Assembly: GCA_025362675.1 (NCBI GenBank)
Contig: JANYFN010000112.1
Location: forward strand, 1 to 56,308
DNA: 56,308 nt
Origin: Limisphaerales bacterium
GTDB taxonomy: Bacteria > Verrucomicrobiota > Verrucomicrobiia > Limisphaerales > UBA11358
Direction of reading: 5' to 3'
In this document: positions 43,615-51,980 of the stretch, piece by piece
Numbering within the stretch: the stretch's first letter is position 1
How the letters are laid out: every line of letters begins with the position of its first letter
Translations under genes and position numbers: made by a program
Notes under the pieces: model-generated
Seen by the model: the letters and a program-made list of their open reading frames with translations, nothing else
Told to the model about the DNA's origin: nothing
Databases searched by the model: none

Positions 43615-46600
43615 TCATTGCGGGCCGAATGAACCCGTGCTATTGCCCATCAGAGTATTGGTATTATCAAATACGGATAGCCGGTATTTGCCTGCAAAGG
43701 GAGTGTCATAATCCAACTGTAGCGTGCCGTTATCGCCCGCAAGATTTCCGCTCGTGAACGTGAGTTGAACCATTCCGTTTTCGGGGCTGAAAGTGGAGTA
43801 TTCGTAAGTGCCGGCAACATTCAGAAAGCCGATGATCTGAAACGTATTGTCAGCATTAAAAATAATTTGATTAACATTGGCACCGGTTTGGTTCGTCGTG
43901 TTGATGCTGGTGCCTGCCAAACTGGCGGGAGATAATTTATCCGAATTCCCGAGGGTGGCGTGTCCGACGGTTTTATCGGCATTCGTAAAAATAGCCAGAT
44001 TCGGCGCAAAAAATTGCAGTTTTACATTACCAGTGTTGCCGGCGACTTCACTCGGCCTCTCATAATTAAGCGTTAGGTTAGCGACGTTAGTATTCACAGG
44101 GCCATAAGTGTAACTACCCACGCCCGAATCAAAATTGGGTGTCGGGCTAAACTGGGCAAAAGTATTAGAAGCAAGCGAAAGCCAGAAGCGGCTGCCCACG
44201 GAATCAAATGTCACGCTACGATTATAGAGGTTGGTCGGACCATTTCCGCCCGCGCGCTGCGAAGTTAGTCCAAAAAACTTAAGGCTGGCACCGCTGAAAG
44301 CACCGGTTTTTGTGTAGCTCTCAGAGTAAGAGGTGCCATAATTAGTTCCCTCAAAGTTAGCCACTTTATAAGTAAGCCCATTGGTGTCTATTTCCTTTAA
44401 CAAAGCTGCGACGGGACTGTAAGTCGCATATGTGTAGCTCGTGCCTTTATTAGTCGAGCGGGTCTGTAAATCAATCGAGACATAGGTGCTGGAAGTATAC
44501 GAGTTGCTCGTCGCTTGACCATCGCTGCCGACAAAAATAACGGATTGATTCGCCAGCGATGCCGGAACAAGCGTTGGCGCCGGGGCAAATTGCATCTGGC
44601 CCGAAGCCCCCGAGTCATTATTCGCGTAGCTCGCGATATTTAGTGCACCGAAATTGAGCGTCAAAGTCTGCCCGCCGCTATTCGTCGAGCGGGGCGGAGC
44701 GGTATAAGTAAGTTTCAACGTCGCCGAGTTCGGGCTAAGTTTAGTGTAGCTGTAACTACCCACACTGGTAAAACTATTTGTGTCATGGGCGATTTGGCTG
44801 AATGTTGCGGCGGAAAATGCCATTTCAACCTGACCAATGCCGGCGGCGATTGGCGTCAGTAACGCCTTTAATCCAGTCAAGGTCGTTGGAATTGTCGTAT
44901 AAAAAAACTTTACGCTATTGGTGGCCGAACGGTTGCCGGCGGCATCTAATGCGAACACGGAAAGTATATTAGTTCCCGGCGCTAAATCTAAGACGACGGA
45001 CCAGTTAGTCCAATTATTCTGCGACGACGCTTCATACCAGTCACTACTATTCAATTTATACAGGACGTCCACTACTGGACCGTTGTCCGTTACTTTGCCG
45101 CTCGCGAGAACAAATTCATTAGTGGTGCTGAGGTTGGCGGTCGGCGTAGTGAGAATGAGCGTCGGCTTAGAGGTGTCCACAAAGGTCGCGGTCAGCGTTA
45201 AATTGGGCACCATGGCAAAAGTGAGTGTCGCTTTATTGGTAATGATCAGGCCGTTGCCATCCTTCCAATTAGAGAATGAGTATCCCGCAGCCGGCACCGC
45301 GGTGAGCGTGTAGTTTTGTCCGAGGCGTAAACTGTTTCCGTTGAGCGCCGGGTTGACGCTGCCAAGTCCATTGGTTCCAACCGTCAACACGGACATCGGC
45401 GTATAATTGATGGTGACCGTATTCGTTGCCGAATAGTTTCCCGATACGTCTAGGGCACATGCTGAAAAAATGTTGGTGCCAACATTTAGGTTCAGACTCG
45501 CAGCCCAACTATTCCAAATATTTCCGCTCGCCGCCGGCAACCAGCCGGTTTTGTTCAAATTATAGAAGACGTTGCCTAACAAAAGATTGTCGTTAGCAGA
45601 TCCTTTAACAACGTATAAATTGTTGCTAACCGTATAGCCTGATGGAACATTGGTGATGCTTAGAGACGGTCTAACCGTATCCACGAAATTAGCAGTGTAG
45701 TTTAGGTTGGACACCATAATGAAAGTCAGCACCAGATTTGTTGACACCAGATTGCCGGTCGAATCTTGCCAGCCGGTAAATGCCACGCCCGTAGCAGTTG
45801 GGCTTGCGGTGACGGAATAACTACGACCGATCATCAAAAGTGAACCATCAAGCGCCGGACTTATATTGCCAAAACCATTCGTGCGAATTGCGATAGTTGT
45901 CACATCAAACGGTGGGGTTGTCAAAATCATATCATTCCCGACTGTCATGCCTCCTGGGCCGTTCACCACCACGCTGTAGTGATAGTCAGTGCCCAAGGTT
46001 AAGCCACTGATATTGTCGGTGTAGTAAACACTGTTCGTGCCTGCACTCAAAGTTTGGGGTGACGTTACCAAGCCATAATTGGTGGTCGTTCCATATTGAA
46101 AATAGCAACTAACGACTGAACCTTGTGGATTTACCGCAGCATTCAGTGTCGCGGAGATTGTTAGTAAATTGGAGGCGGCAAGCGTCTCGGCTGTCGCTGC
46201 GAGTAGCGGCGAAGTGTTGTCGGTCACAGTGATATTGACGGTCGCGATTGCCGAATTCGTGGAGCTATCTCTAGCTACATAGGTGAAGCTGTCGCTACCG
46301 ACAAAATTTGTGTTGGGAAAATAATTAAACGTGCCGTTAGCAAAGAATGTCAGTTGGCCATTGGAAACTCCCGAAACTAAGCTTGCAGTTAACACATCCC
46401 CATTTACATCCGTGTCGTTACTTAACACGCTGCTGGGGTTACTGACCGTAGCACTGTCAACCGTCGAGGTCACAACACTGGCTGCTCTAAATGTGCTGGA
46501 AATCAGGCTGGCTGTGGTCGCAACCGGGGCAACGCCATTAGTAATAGGAACATTTTTTGGTGTTGTGTAAGCATCATTGTTAACCACCGGTGCGCCATTA

Positions 46601-46977
46601 ATAATCGTTAGGGCGGCGTCACTACTCGTTTTAACTCCATAAGCATTTATAACCGACACATTATAAGTCCCAACTGCCGCTGTGGAAATGGTTGGTATTA
46701 TAAAGACGTTGCTGTTAGCACCTATGATTGGAACGTTCAAATTCAGCACCTTGTTGTTCCACTGGTAGGTCATCGTGGTCGTGCTTGAAGCTTCAACTTT
46801 GAATGTGGCCGTGCCTCCAATCGGGACAGCCTGATCCAAAGGTTGGACAGTGATATTCGGCGGCGGTCCAGCAACTAGGCATTGGGGAGATAGCAAAGAC
46901 GATACACAGGAGCAAAACATGGCCATTCTTGCAATGCCCGGCCAGAATTGTCGTTTTTTTGTATCCATATAGGGCAT
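43615..46977 (-). CDS. Large secreted protein with Ig, cadherin-like and InlB-type repeats
   Basis: The 1120-residue protein has a signal peptide (MAMFCSCVSSLLSPQCLVAG within the first 37 residues), an Ig-like domain (PPNITVQPLDQAVPIGGTATFKV), a cadherin-like domain (NNDAYTTPKNVPI, SVLSNDTDVNGDVLTA) and two or three InlB-type repeats (GFGNISPALDGS, FTGWQDSTGN, and GLGSVNPALNGN, FSNWKDGNG). The second half holds repeated Thr/Asn-rich segments with FAPAPTLVPASLA-like and DKLSPASLAGTSI motifs. No exosortase tail or outer-membrane anchor is visible. It lies 26 bases downstream of the TonB receptor gene, so the two are probably one transcript. It is likely an adhesin or substrate-binding protein. 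Confidence 0.78.
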   Translation of the reverse strand: MPYMDTKKRQFWPGIARMAMFCSCVSSLLSPQCLVAGPPPNITVQPLDQAVPIGGTATFKVEASSTTTMTYQWNNKVLNLNVPIIGANSNVFIIPTISTAAVGTYNVSVINAYGVKTSSDAALTIINGAPVVNNDAYTTPKNVPITNGVAPVATTASLISSTFRAASVVTSTVDSATVSNPSSVLSNDTDVNGDVLTASLVSGVSNGQLTFFANGTFNYFPNTNFVGSDSFTYVARDSSTNSAIATVNITVTDNTSPLLAATAETLAASNLLTISATLNAAVNPQGSVVSCYFQYGTTTNYGLVTSPQTLSAGTNSVYYTDNISGLTLGTDYHYSVVVNGPGGMTVGNDMILTTPPFDVTTIAIRTNGFGNISPALDGSLLMIGRSYSVTASPTATGVAFTGWQDSTGNLVSTNLVLTFIMVSNLNYTANFVDTVRPSLSITNVPSGYTVSNNLYVVKGSANDNLLLGNVFYNLNKTGWLPAASGNIWNSWAASLNLNVGTNIFSACALDVSGNYSATNTVTINYTPMSVLTVGTNGLGSVNPALNGNSLRLGQNYTLTAVPAAGYSFSNWKDGNGLIITNKATLTFAMVPNLTLTATFVDTSKPTLILTTPTANLSTTNEFVLASGKVTDNGPVVDVLYKLNSSDWYEASSQNNWTNWSVVLDLAPGTNILSVFALDAAGNRSATNSVKFFYTTIPTTLTGLKALLTPIAAGIGQVEMAFSAATFSQIAHDTNSFTSVGSYSYTKLSPNSATLKLTYTAPPRSTNSGGQTLTLNFGALNIASYANNDSGASGQMQFAPAPTLVPASLANQSVIFVGSDGQATSNSYTSSTYVSIDLQTRSTNKGTSYTYATYSPVAALLKEIDTNGLTYKVANFEGTNYGTSYSESYTKTGAFSGASLKFFGLTSQRAGGNGPTNLYNRSVTFDSVGSRFWLSLASNTFAQFSPTPNFDSGVGSYTYGPVNTNVANLTLNYERPSEVAGNTGNVKLQFFAPNLAIFTNADKTVGHATLGNSDKLSPASLAGTSINTTNQTGANVNQIIFNADNTFQIIGFLNVAGTYEYSTFSPENGMVQLTFTSGNLAGDNGTLQLDYDTPFAGKYRLSVFDNTNTLMGNSTGSFGPQ

Positions 46978-47002
46978 TTATAGCTAGCCCTGTGCCAATT
47001 GA

Positions 47003-49051
47003 TTAAAACCGATAGGACAACTTGAAACGGAGGCTACGACCGTTTTGGGGAATCTGACTCTGCAAGTGCGCGGTGGTAGCGGGATCCGCGTGCTGCTCAT
47101 CAAATAAATTATAAATGCTGGCCGAAACATCCATGTTTTTGATTAAATTTTGGCTGAAGAGAGTGAAATTCACAGTGCTATAACCGTCGACCGCTAGACC
47201 AGGTAAGGTTGATCCCGTGCTGGTGGTATAAATAGTGTTGCGCTGGCTGGTGTATTGTATTTCCAAACTGGCGAATAATTTTTCTTTGATGAGCGGGGCG
47301 GTCAAATTGAATTTGATCAAGTTGTCGGGCGCGTCCGGTAGATTTTCATTTTCCGAGATGTCCCTGGCTTGTTGTAGCGTATAACTGACGCGGCCGCGGA
47401 GACCGCTCGCCCAATTACCTTCCAGCGCGAATTCCAGACCTTTGGTTTCAACGTTGACGTTGCCAAAGTTACCGTTCTCGAAAACTATCATGTCATTCAT
47501 CTGGTTGTAAAAGCCGGAGACTGATGCCCGCAAATTGCGGCCTATGCCTTGTTCATAGGCGAGATCATAAGAATGGATTTCCTCTGGATGGATGTTTTGG
47601 AAGCGAGGATCGCTCAATTCCAGAAAGTTTGGGGCGCGGAAAGCGGTGCCGTAAATGGCTTTGAAAGTGGATTTTTCGAGCGGGTTGTAAATCAAAGCGA
47701 CCCGTGGATCGACGGCTGAATCAAAATTTCCGTATTGATCATAGCGCACCCCGCTATTTAAGCGCAGGGAATCAAGTAGGGAAATTTCGCTTTCACCATA
47801 GACCCCATAGCTAACGCGGTCACGATGGGCATCCGTAAATATTTGCCCGGTTGCCGGTTCAAACACCAGATCGTCCTGCGCAAAATCATCGCGGAACTCT
47901 GCCCCCAGCGTGAACGTATGCCTGTCACGAATGTTTTTGCTAAGTTGCAGCTCCGCGCCCCACCATTGACCGGTTTCTTCCTCCCGATACAACGGGCTGC
48001 CCGTGTTGCCGAAAGGATAGCCAATGTTATGGCCCGCATAATCGTAGTAAGCCTGAGCTGAGATATCCACAACGCTAGGAATCTCATGGGTGTATTTTAG
48101 GTTCACATAGCCGCGGTTGTCGGTGGTTTGCAATCCGGCGACATTGAACGAAGTTAAATACTGTGCGGTTGGGTTGTCCTTTTGGCGTCGGTTGTAAGCT
48201 GCCTCCAGCAAGAAGTCACCATAACTCACCGAGGCAAACGAGCTTACGAGCGACTCTCCGTCCAATCCGCTCGCAATGCCAAAATGTTGCAAAGGTTGGT
48301 TGTAGGCCGGATAAAATAACTGTGACACACCAGCGCTTTTTTGAATCGTGCCGGACAGGATCATGGCAATCCCGTTCGTGAACGTCTGGCCATAACTTAT
48401 CCGGCCTTTATAAGTTTCAAAGTCACCCAGTTCAGCTGAGGTTTCCAATCCATTGAATTGTTCGGGCTTGCGGGTGACCACGTTGATGACGCCGAAAAAG
48501 GCATTATTGCCGTAGAGCACGGCGTTCGGACCCTGAATGATTTCAACGCGATCAACCAGATCAAGGTCCACCATGAACGAATTATCAATATAGGCTCCGT
48601 CCGTCAGATTGTTGTTCTGACGATGACCGTTTACCAGGAGTAGGGTGCGGCTATTAAAATCACCTAGGCTTAGTCCTTGACTGCCAAGAAAAGAATAGTT
48701 GCGGTCATTGGAAACATGAAAGCCCGGAACACTTTGGAGAACATCGGCAAGCGTCCGGTAGCCTTGCGCTTTGATTTCGTCGGATTTTATGACCGTGACA
48801 ATTGCCGGCGCTTCGTTGGCTTTTTGCTCGAACTTGGACGCACTAGAGACTTTGGGAACATCTATCTCCATCAATGCTTCAAGTGAAAGCTGGGTAAGAT
48901 CGGTCGTATTAGTGCCGTTCGCGTTAATGGTTGTGACCAATGGCGAGCACAGCAACACGAGCGCAAGCATGAAGTAAAAAAGGCGCACTCCTGCCGGTGC
49001 GGGCGCATCCGCAAATTCAGAGGTGTGACTGTTAAATTTATCAGCACTCAT
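47003..49051 (-). CDS. TonB-dependent outer-membrane receptor
   Basis: The 682-residue protein has an N-terminal membrane/signal segment (LFYFMLALVLLCSPLVTTINA), a plug domain (YRTLADVLQSVPGFHVSND, VDRVEIIQGPNAVLYGNNAFFGVINVVT) and a 22-strand-type barrel ending in LKLSYRF-like RFKLSYRF. It imports large nutrients such as iron chelates, vitamins or oligosaccharides with TonB energy. The specific ligand is unknown. It is the first gene of an operon with the large secreted protein and is divergent from the YfiR/kinase genes, suggesting shared control. Confidence 0.9.
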   Translation of the reverse strand: MSADKFNSHTSEFADAPAPAGVRLFYFMLALVLLCSPLVTTINANGTNTTDLTQLSLEALMEIDVPKVSSASKFEQKANEAPAIVTVIKSDEIKAQGYRTLADVLQSVPGFHVSNDRNYSFLGSQGLSLGDFNSRTLLLVNGHRQNNNLTDGAYIDNSFMVDLDLVDRVEIIQGPNAVLYGNNAFFGVINVVTRKPEQFNGLETSAELGDFETYKGRISYGQTFTNGIAMILSGTIQKSAGVSQLFYPAYNQPLQHFGIASGLDGESLVSSFASVSYGDFLLEAAYNRRQKDNPTAQYLTSFNVAGLQTTDNRGYVNLKYTHEIPSVVDISAQAYYDYAGHNIGYPFGNTGSPLYREEETGQWWGAELQLSKNIRDRHTFTLGAEFRDDFAQDDLVFEPATGQIFTDAHRDRVSYGVYGESEISLLDSLRLNSGVRYDQYGNFDSAVDPRVALIYNPLEKSTFKAIYGTAFRAPNFLELSDPRFQNIHPEEIHSYDLAYEQGIGRNLRASVSGFYNQMNDMIVFENGNFGNVNVETKGLEFALEGNWASGLRGRVSYTLQQARDISENENLPDAPDNLIKFNLTAPLIKEKLFASLEIQYTSQRNTIYTTSTGSTLPGLAVDGYSTVNFTLFSQNLIKNMDVSASIYNLFDEQHADPATTAHLQSQIPQNGRSLRFKLSYRF

Positions 49052-49277
49052 TCAGTGGCCCAGGCTATTCCTGATAGCTTGGAGAAAACTTTTTCGCCGC
49101 CGAGAGTTCAGCTTGCAACGGTTCGGCCTATGGTTTTATCGGCATTTTGGCTTTGGAACCAAAGTTTTTTTTACCTCCGGCCAAGTATATTCCCTGGCTA
49201 GGCGAATCAGCTAATGGTCAAGACCAACCGCGCCGATGTGGAATCTGGTAAAGTGCGCCGGCTCGTCCGGCAGGTTC

Positions 49278-49826
49278 ATGCGTTGTTGCCTCACATCCAT
49301 TTTGAAATTGGCGCTGGTCATTCTGCTGATGGCAGAATCGATTCCGGCTGCTGATCTGCAACCTAGTGAATACAAGCTGAAGGCCGCGTTTATTTTTCAC
49401 TTTTCTCAGTTTGTGGATTGGCCGTCCAATTGTTTTGCGAACAACAAGGCGCCGTTTGTCATCGGGGTCTTAGGGAAGAACCCTTTTGGTGCCGAGCTCG
49501 AGCAGACGATTCACGGTAAGCTGGTTGGCAGTCGTCCGCTAGCGGTCGTAGAATTCGCTTCACTCGCGGAGGCGACGAATAATTGCCATATTTTGTTCAT
49601 CAGTTCCTCCGAAGAACCAAAATTACCAGAAATTGTTTCCGGGCTGAATGGATTAAATATTCTGACCGTGAGTGAGGTGGATAACTTCGGTGAGGCTGGC
49701 GGAATGATCCATTTTGTGCGGGAGGGAACGAAGATCCGGTTCCGCGTCAATGAGGGTGCCGCCGTGCGGTCGGGTTTAAAAATTAGCGCCAAGCTACTAA
49801 GTCTAGCTTCACACACCGCCCATTGA
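49278..49826 (+). CDS. YfiR-family periplasmic protein (DUF4154)
   Basis: I chose the ATG at 49278, preceded by GGCAGG; it gives a clean signal peptide (LKLALVILLMAESIPAADLQ), although an ATG at 49236 is possible. The 182-residue product has the YfiR hallmarks EYKLKAAFIFHFSQFVDWPSN, IGVLGKNPFGAELEQTI, and the late INFVREG-like MIHFVREGTKIRFRVNEGAA. YfiR represses the CHASE8 sensor of YfiN in the periplasm. Here the next gene carries a YfiN-like sensor on a histidine kinase, so YfiR probably controls that kinase. Confidence 0.88.
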   Translation: MRCCLTSILKLALVILLMAESIPAADLQPSEYKLKAAFIFHFSQFVDWPSNCFANNKAPFVIGVLGKNPFGAELEQTIHGKLVGSRPLAVVEFASLAEATNNCHILFISSSEEPKLPEIVSGLNGLNILTVSEVDNFGEAGGMIHFVREGTKIRFRVNEGAAVRSGLKISAKLLSLASHTAH

Positions 49827-49997
49827 TTCTTTTGGGTTAAAAATTTGCGAGCCCTATCGGTCACCTGTGAAAATACTTAAACCGTTAATCACCGAATATT
49901 AATCAACTTACCAATACTGGTTCTATAGGCCGGCAGAAAACGTTACTTAAACAATAAAATTCACCGATAACCAACCACGGACACAGGCTCCGGAGTC

Positions 49998-51980
49998 ATG
50001 ACATTATTCAATAACCTAGGCATCCAGGCGAAACTGCGGATGATGACCTTGCTGATTTGCGGCTCGGTGTTATTCGTCGCGATCGCGGCACTGTTCGCGT
50101 TTCAAATTTTGAGCTATCGCGCTAGTTTTCAACGTGAAACGGCGACGCTGGCGGTCATTATCGCCAACAACAGCACAGCTGCCATGGCGTTCAAAGACGA
50201 ACAGACGGCGACAGAAGTGGTGTCATCGTTACAAGCCAAATCATCAGTGCTCGCGGCCACGCTGGTCTTGCCCGATGCCACGGTGCTGGCTCACTTTGGA
50301 AAGGCCGAGGATGCTCGAAGCCGCTCAGAATTTCCGCCGCCGGGCGAAACGCGTTTCTTAGGCGGTCAATTATTAATCACTCAGTCGGTTATCCAAAAAC
50401 ACGAGCGTTTAGGAACTCTATATTTGCGTTCGGACTATCAGGGAACTTTTGGGCAGATATTTAAATTTTATTGCGAGGTTGTATTTGCGGTCATTGTTGT
50501 GGCCGGCGCATTAGGTGCATTTCTCGCGAGTCGCTTAGGCCGCACTATTACCGGGCCGGTTCTGGATCTGGCGGAAACAGCGCAGCGGGTAGGAGAAAAT
50601 AAAGATTACTCCTTGCGCGCGGTGGTTACCCAACGCAGAGATGAGCTGGCGGGTTTGACGGCGTCGTTCAACGAGATGTTGGCGCGAATCGAGCATCAAG
50701 ATGCCGAGCTAAGTATTTCCCAACAAAAAATGGAAGCCTTGGTAAATTCCATTGATGGCATCGTATGGGAGCGCTCACCGAGCGACTATCGCTTCACCTT
50801 TGTAAGTCAGCAGAGCACGCTGCTATTAGGCTACACTCCGGATGAGTGGATGAAGCAACCCGATTTTTGGGCCCACCGAATTCATCCGCAAGACGTAGAA
50901 AAAGCGGTCAAGTCGGGGCGCGAACTTGTGGCTCAAGGCCAGCCGTATTCGCTTGAATACCGAATGATTTCTGCGGATGGTCGAACCATTTGGATTCGGG
51001 AGGGCGGTATGATTTTGGCGGAAGACGATAAGCCCATTGCCATACGCGGTATTTTACAAGACATCACGCGGCAGAAGCACGATGCGGAACAGTTGGATAA
51101 ACTGAATCGCCAACTTATTGACACCTCGCGTCAGGCAGGCATGGCGGATGTCGCGACGGGGGTGTTACACAATGTCGGCAATGTTTTGAACAGCGTGAGC
51201 GTGGCCACGACAGTGGTTGGAGAACGGTTACGGCGCTCCAAAGTTGCCAATCTGAAGCGCGCCACAACCATGATGCGTGAGCAAAATGGACATCTGGCAG
51301 ATTTTCTGACGTCGGATCCTAAGGGTAAGCTATTGCCAGAGTATATCGAAACGCTAGCGGAACAATTAGTTGACGAGCAAGAAAAGATCATCACACGCGT
51401 CGATTCTGTGGCTCAACACTTAGAACACATCAAGGAAATAGTAGCCATGCAACAGAGTTATGCCAAGGTTTCGGGAGCTTATGAAAACCTAGCCACCGCT
51501 GAGCTAGTTGAGGACGCGCTACGGATCAATCTGACCGCATTCGATCGGCACGGCATTGAGCTGGTTCGGGAGTTTCAAGCCGACTTACCGTCTATTTGTG
51601 TTGACCGACATAAGGTGCTGCAAATTCTCATTAATCTAATCCGAAATGCCAAGCACGCGGTCGAAGACGCGCGCGGCGATCATCGAAAAATGATCATCAA
51701 GACTAGCCTCGCTGGCCCCGGAAGAGTTCAGATTTCAGTCAAGGATAACGGCGTCGGAATAGCGAGTGAGAATTTAACAAAGGTGTTTAATCACGGCTTT
51801 ACGACTAAAAAGGATGGGCATGGTTTTGGCCTGCACAGCGGCGCCAATTCGGCAAAGGAAATGGGCGGCAGTTTGACGGCGCATAGCGACGGGCCGGGCC
51901 AAGGCGCAGAATTTGTTCTGGAGTTACCGACCACCGAGGCGTTTCGACAGGAAGAGCGGATGGCAACCAAAGTAAAATGA
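49998..51980 (+). CDS. YfiN-like CHASE8-HAMP-PAS histidine kinase
   Basis: The 660-residue protein has a membrane segment (residues about 15-35), a periplasmic CHASE8-like domain (ATLAVIIANNSTAAMAFKDEQTA), a second membrane segment (VVFAVIVVAGALGAFLASRL), HAMP (GRTITGPVLDLAETAQRVG), PAS/PAC (EALVNSIDGIVWE) and an HATPase domain (LINLIRNAKHAV, DNGVGI, GFGLHSGANSA). The phospho-acceptor box is the VLHNVGNVLNS type. N-terminal architecture equals the diguanylate cyclase YfiN, but no GGDEF is present. The stop overlaps the hybrid kinase gene by 4 bases. Confidence 0.88.
   Translation: MTLFNNLGIQAKLRMMTLLICGSVLFVAIAALFAFQILSYRASFQRETATLAVIIANNSTAAMAFKDEQTATEVVSSLQAKSSVLAATLVLPDATVLAHFGKAEDARSRSEFPPPGETRFLGGQLLITQSVIQKHERLGTLYLRSDYQGTFGQIFKFYCEVVFAVIVVAGALGAFLASRLGRTITGPVLDLAETAQRVGENKDYSLRAVVTQRRDELAGLTASFNEMLARIEHQDAELSISQQKMEALVNSIDGIVWERSPSDYRFTFVSQQSTLLLGYTPDEWMKQPDFWAHRIHPQDVEKAVKSGRELVAQGQPYSLEYRMISADGRTIWIREGGMILAEDDKPIAIRGILQDITRQKHDAEQLDKLNRQLIDTSRQAGMADVATGVLHNVGNVLNSVSVATTVVGERLRRSKVANLKRATTMMREQNGHLADFLTSDPKGKLLPEYIETLAEQLVDEQEKIITRVDSVAQHLEHIKEIVAMQQSYAKVSGAYENLATAELVEDALRINLTAFDRHGIELVREFQADLPSICVDRHKVLQILINLIRNAKHAVEDARGDHRKMIIKTSLAGPGRVQISVKDNGVGIASENLTKVFNHGFTTKKDGHGFGLHSGANSAKEMGGSLTAHSDGPGQGAEFVLELPTTEAFRQEERMATKVK

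Noticed and set aside
49827-49997. Cyclic-di-GMP riboswitch before the CHASE8 kinase
   Set aside because: I looked because of the YfiR context, but found no GEMM-like conserved core in this interval or upstream of the TonB receptor.
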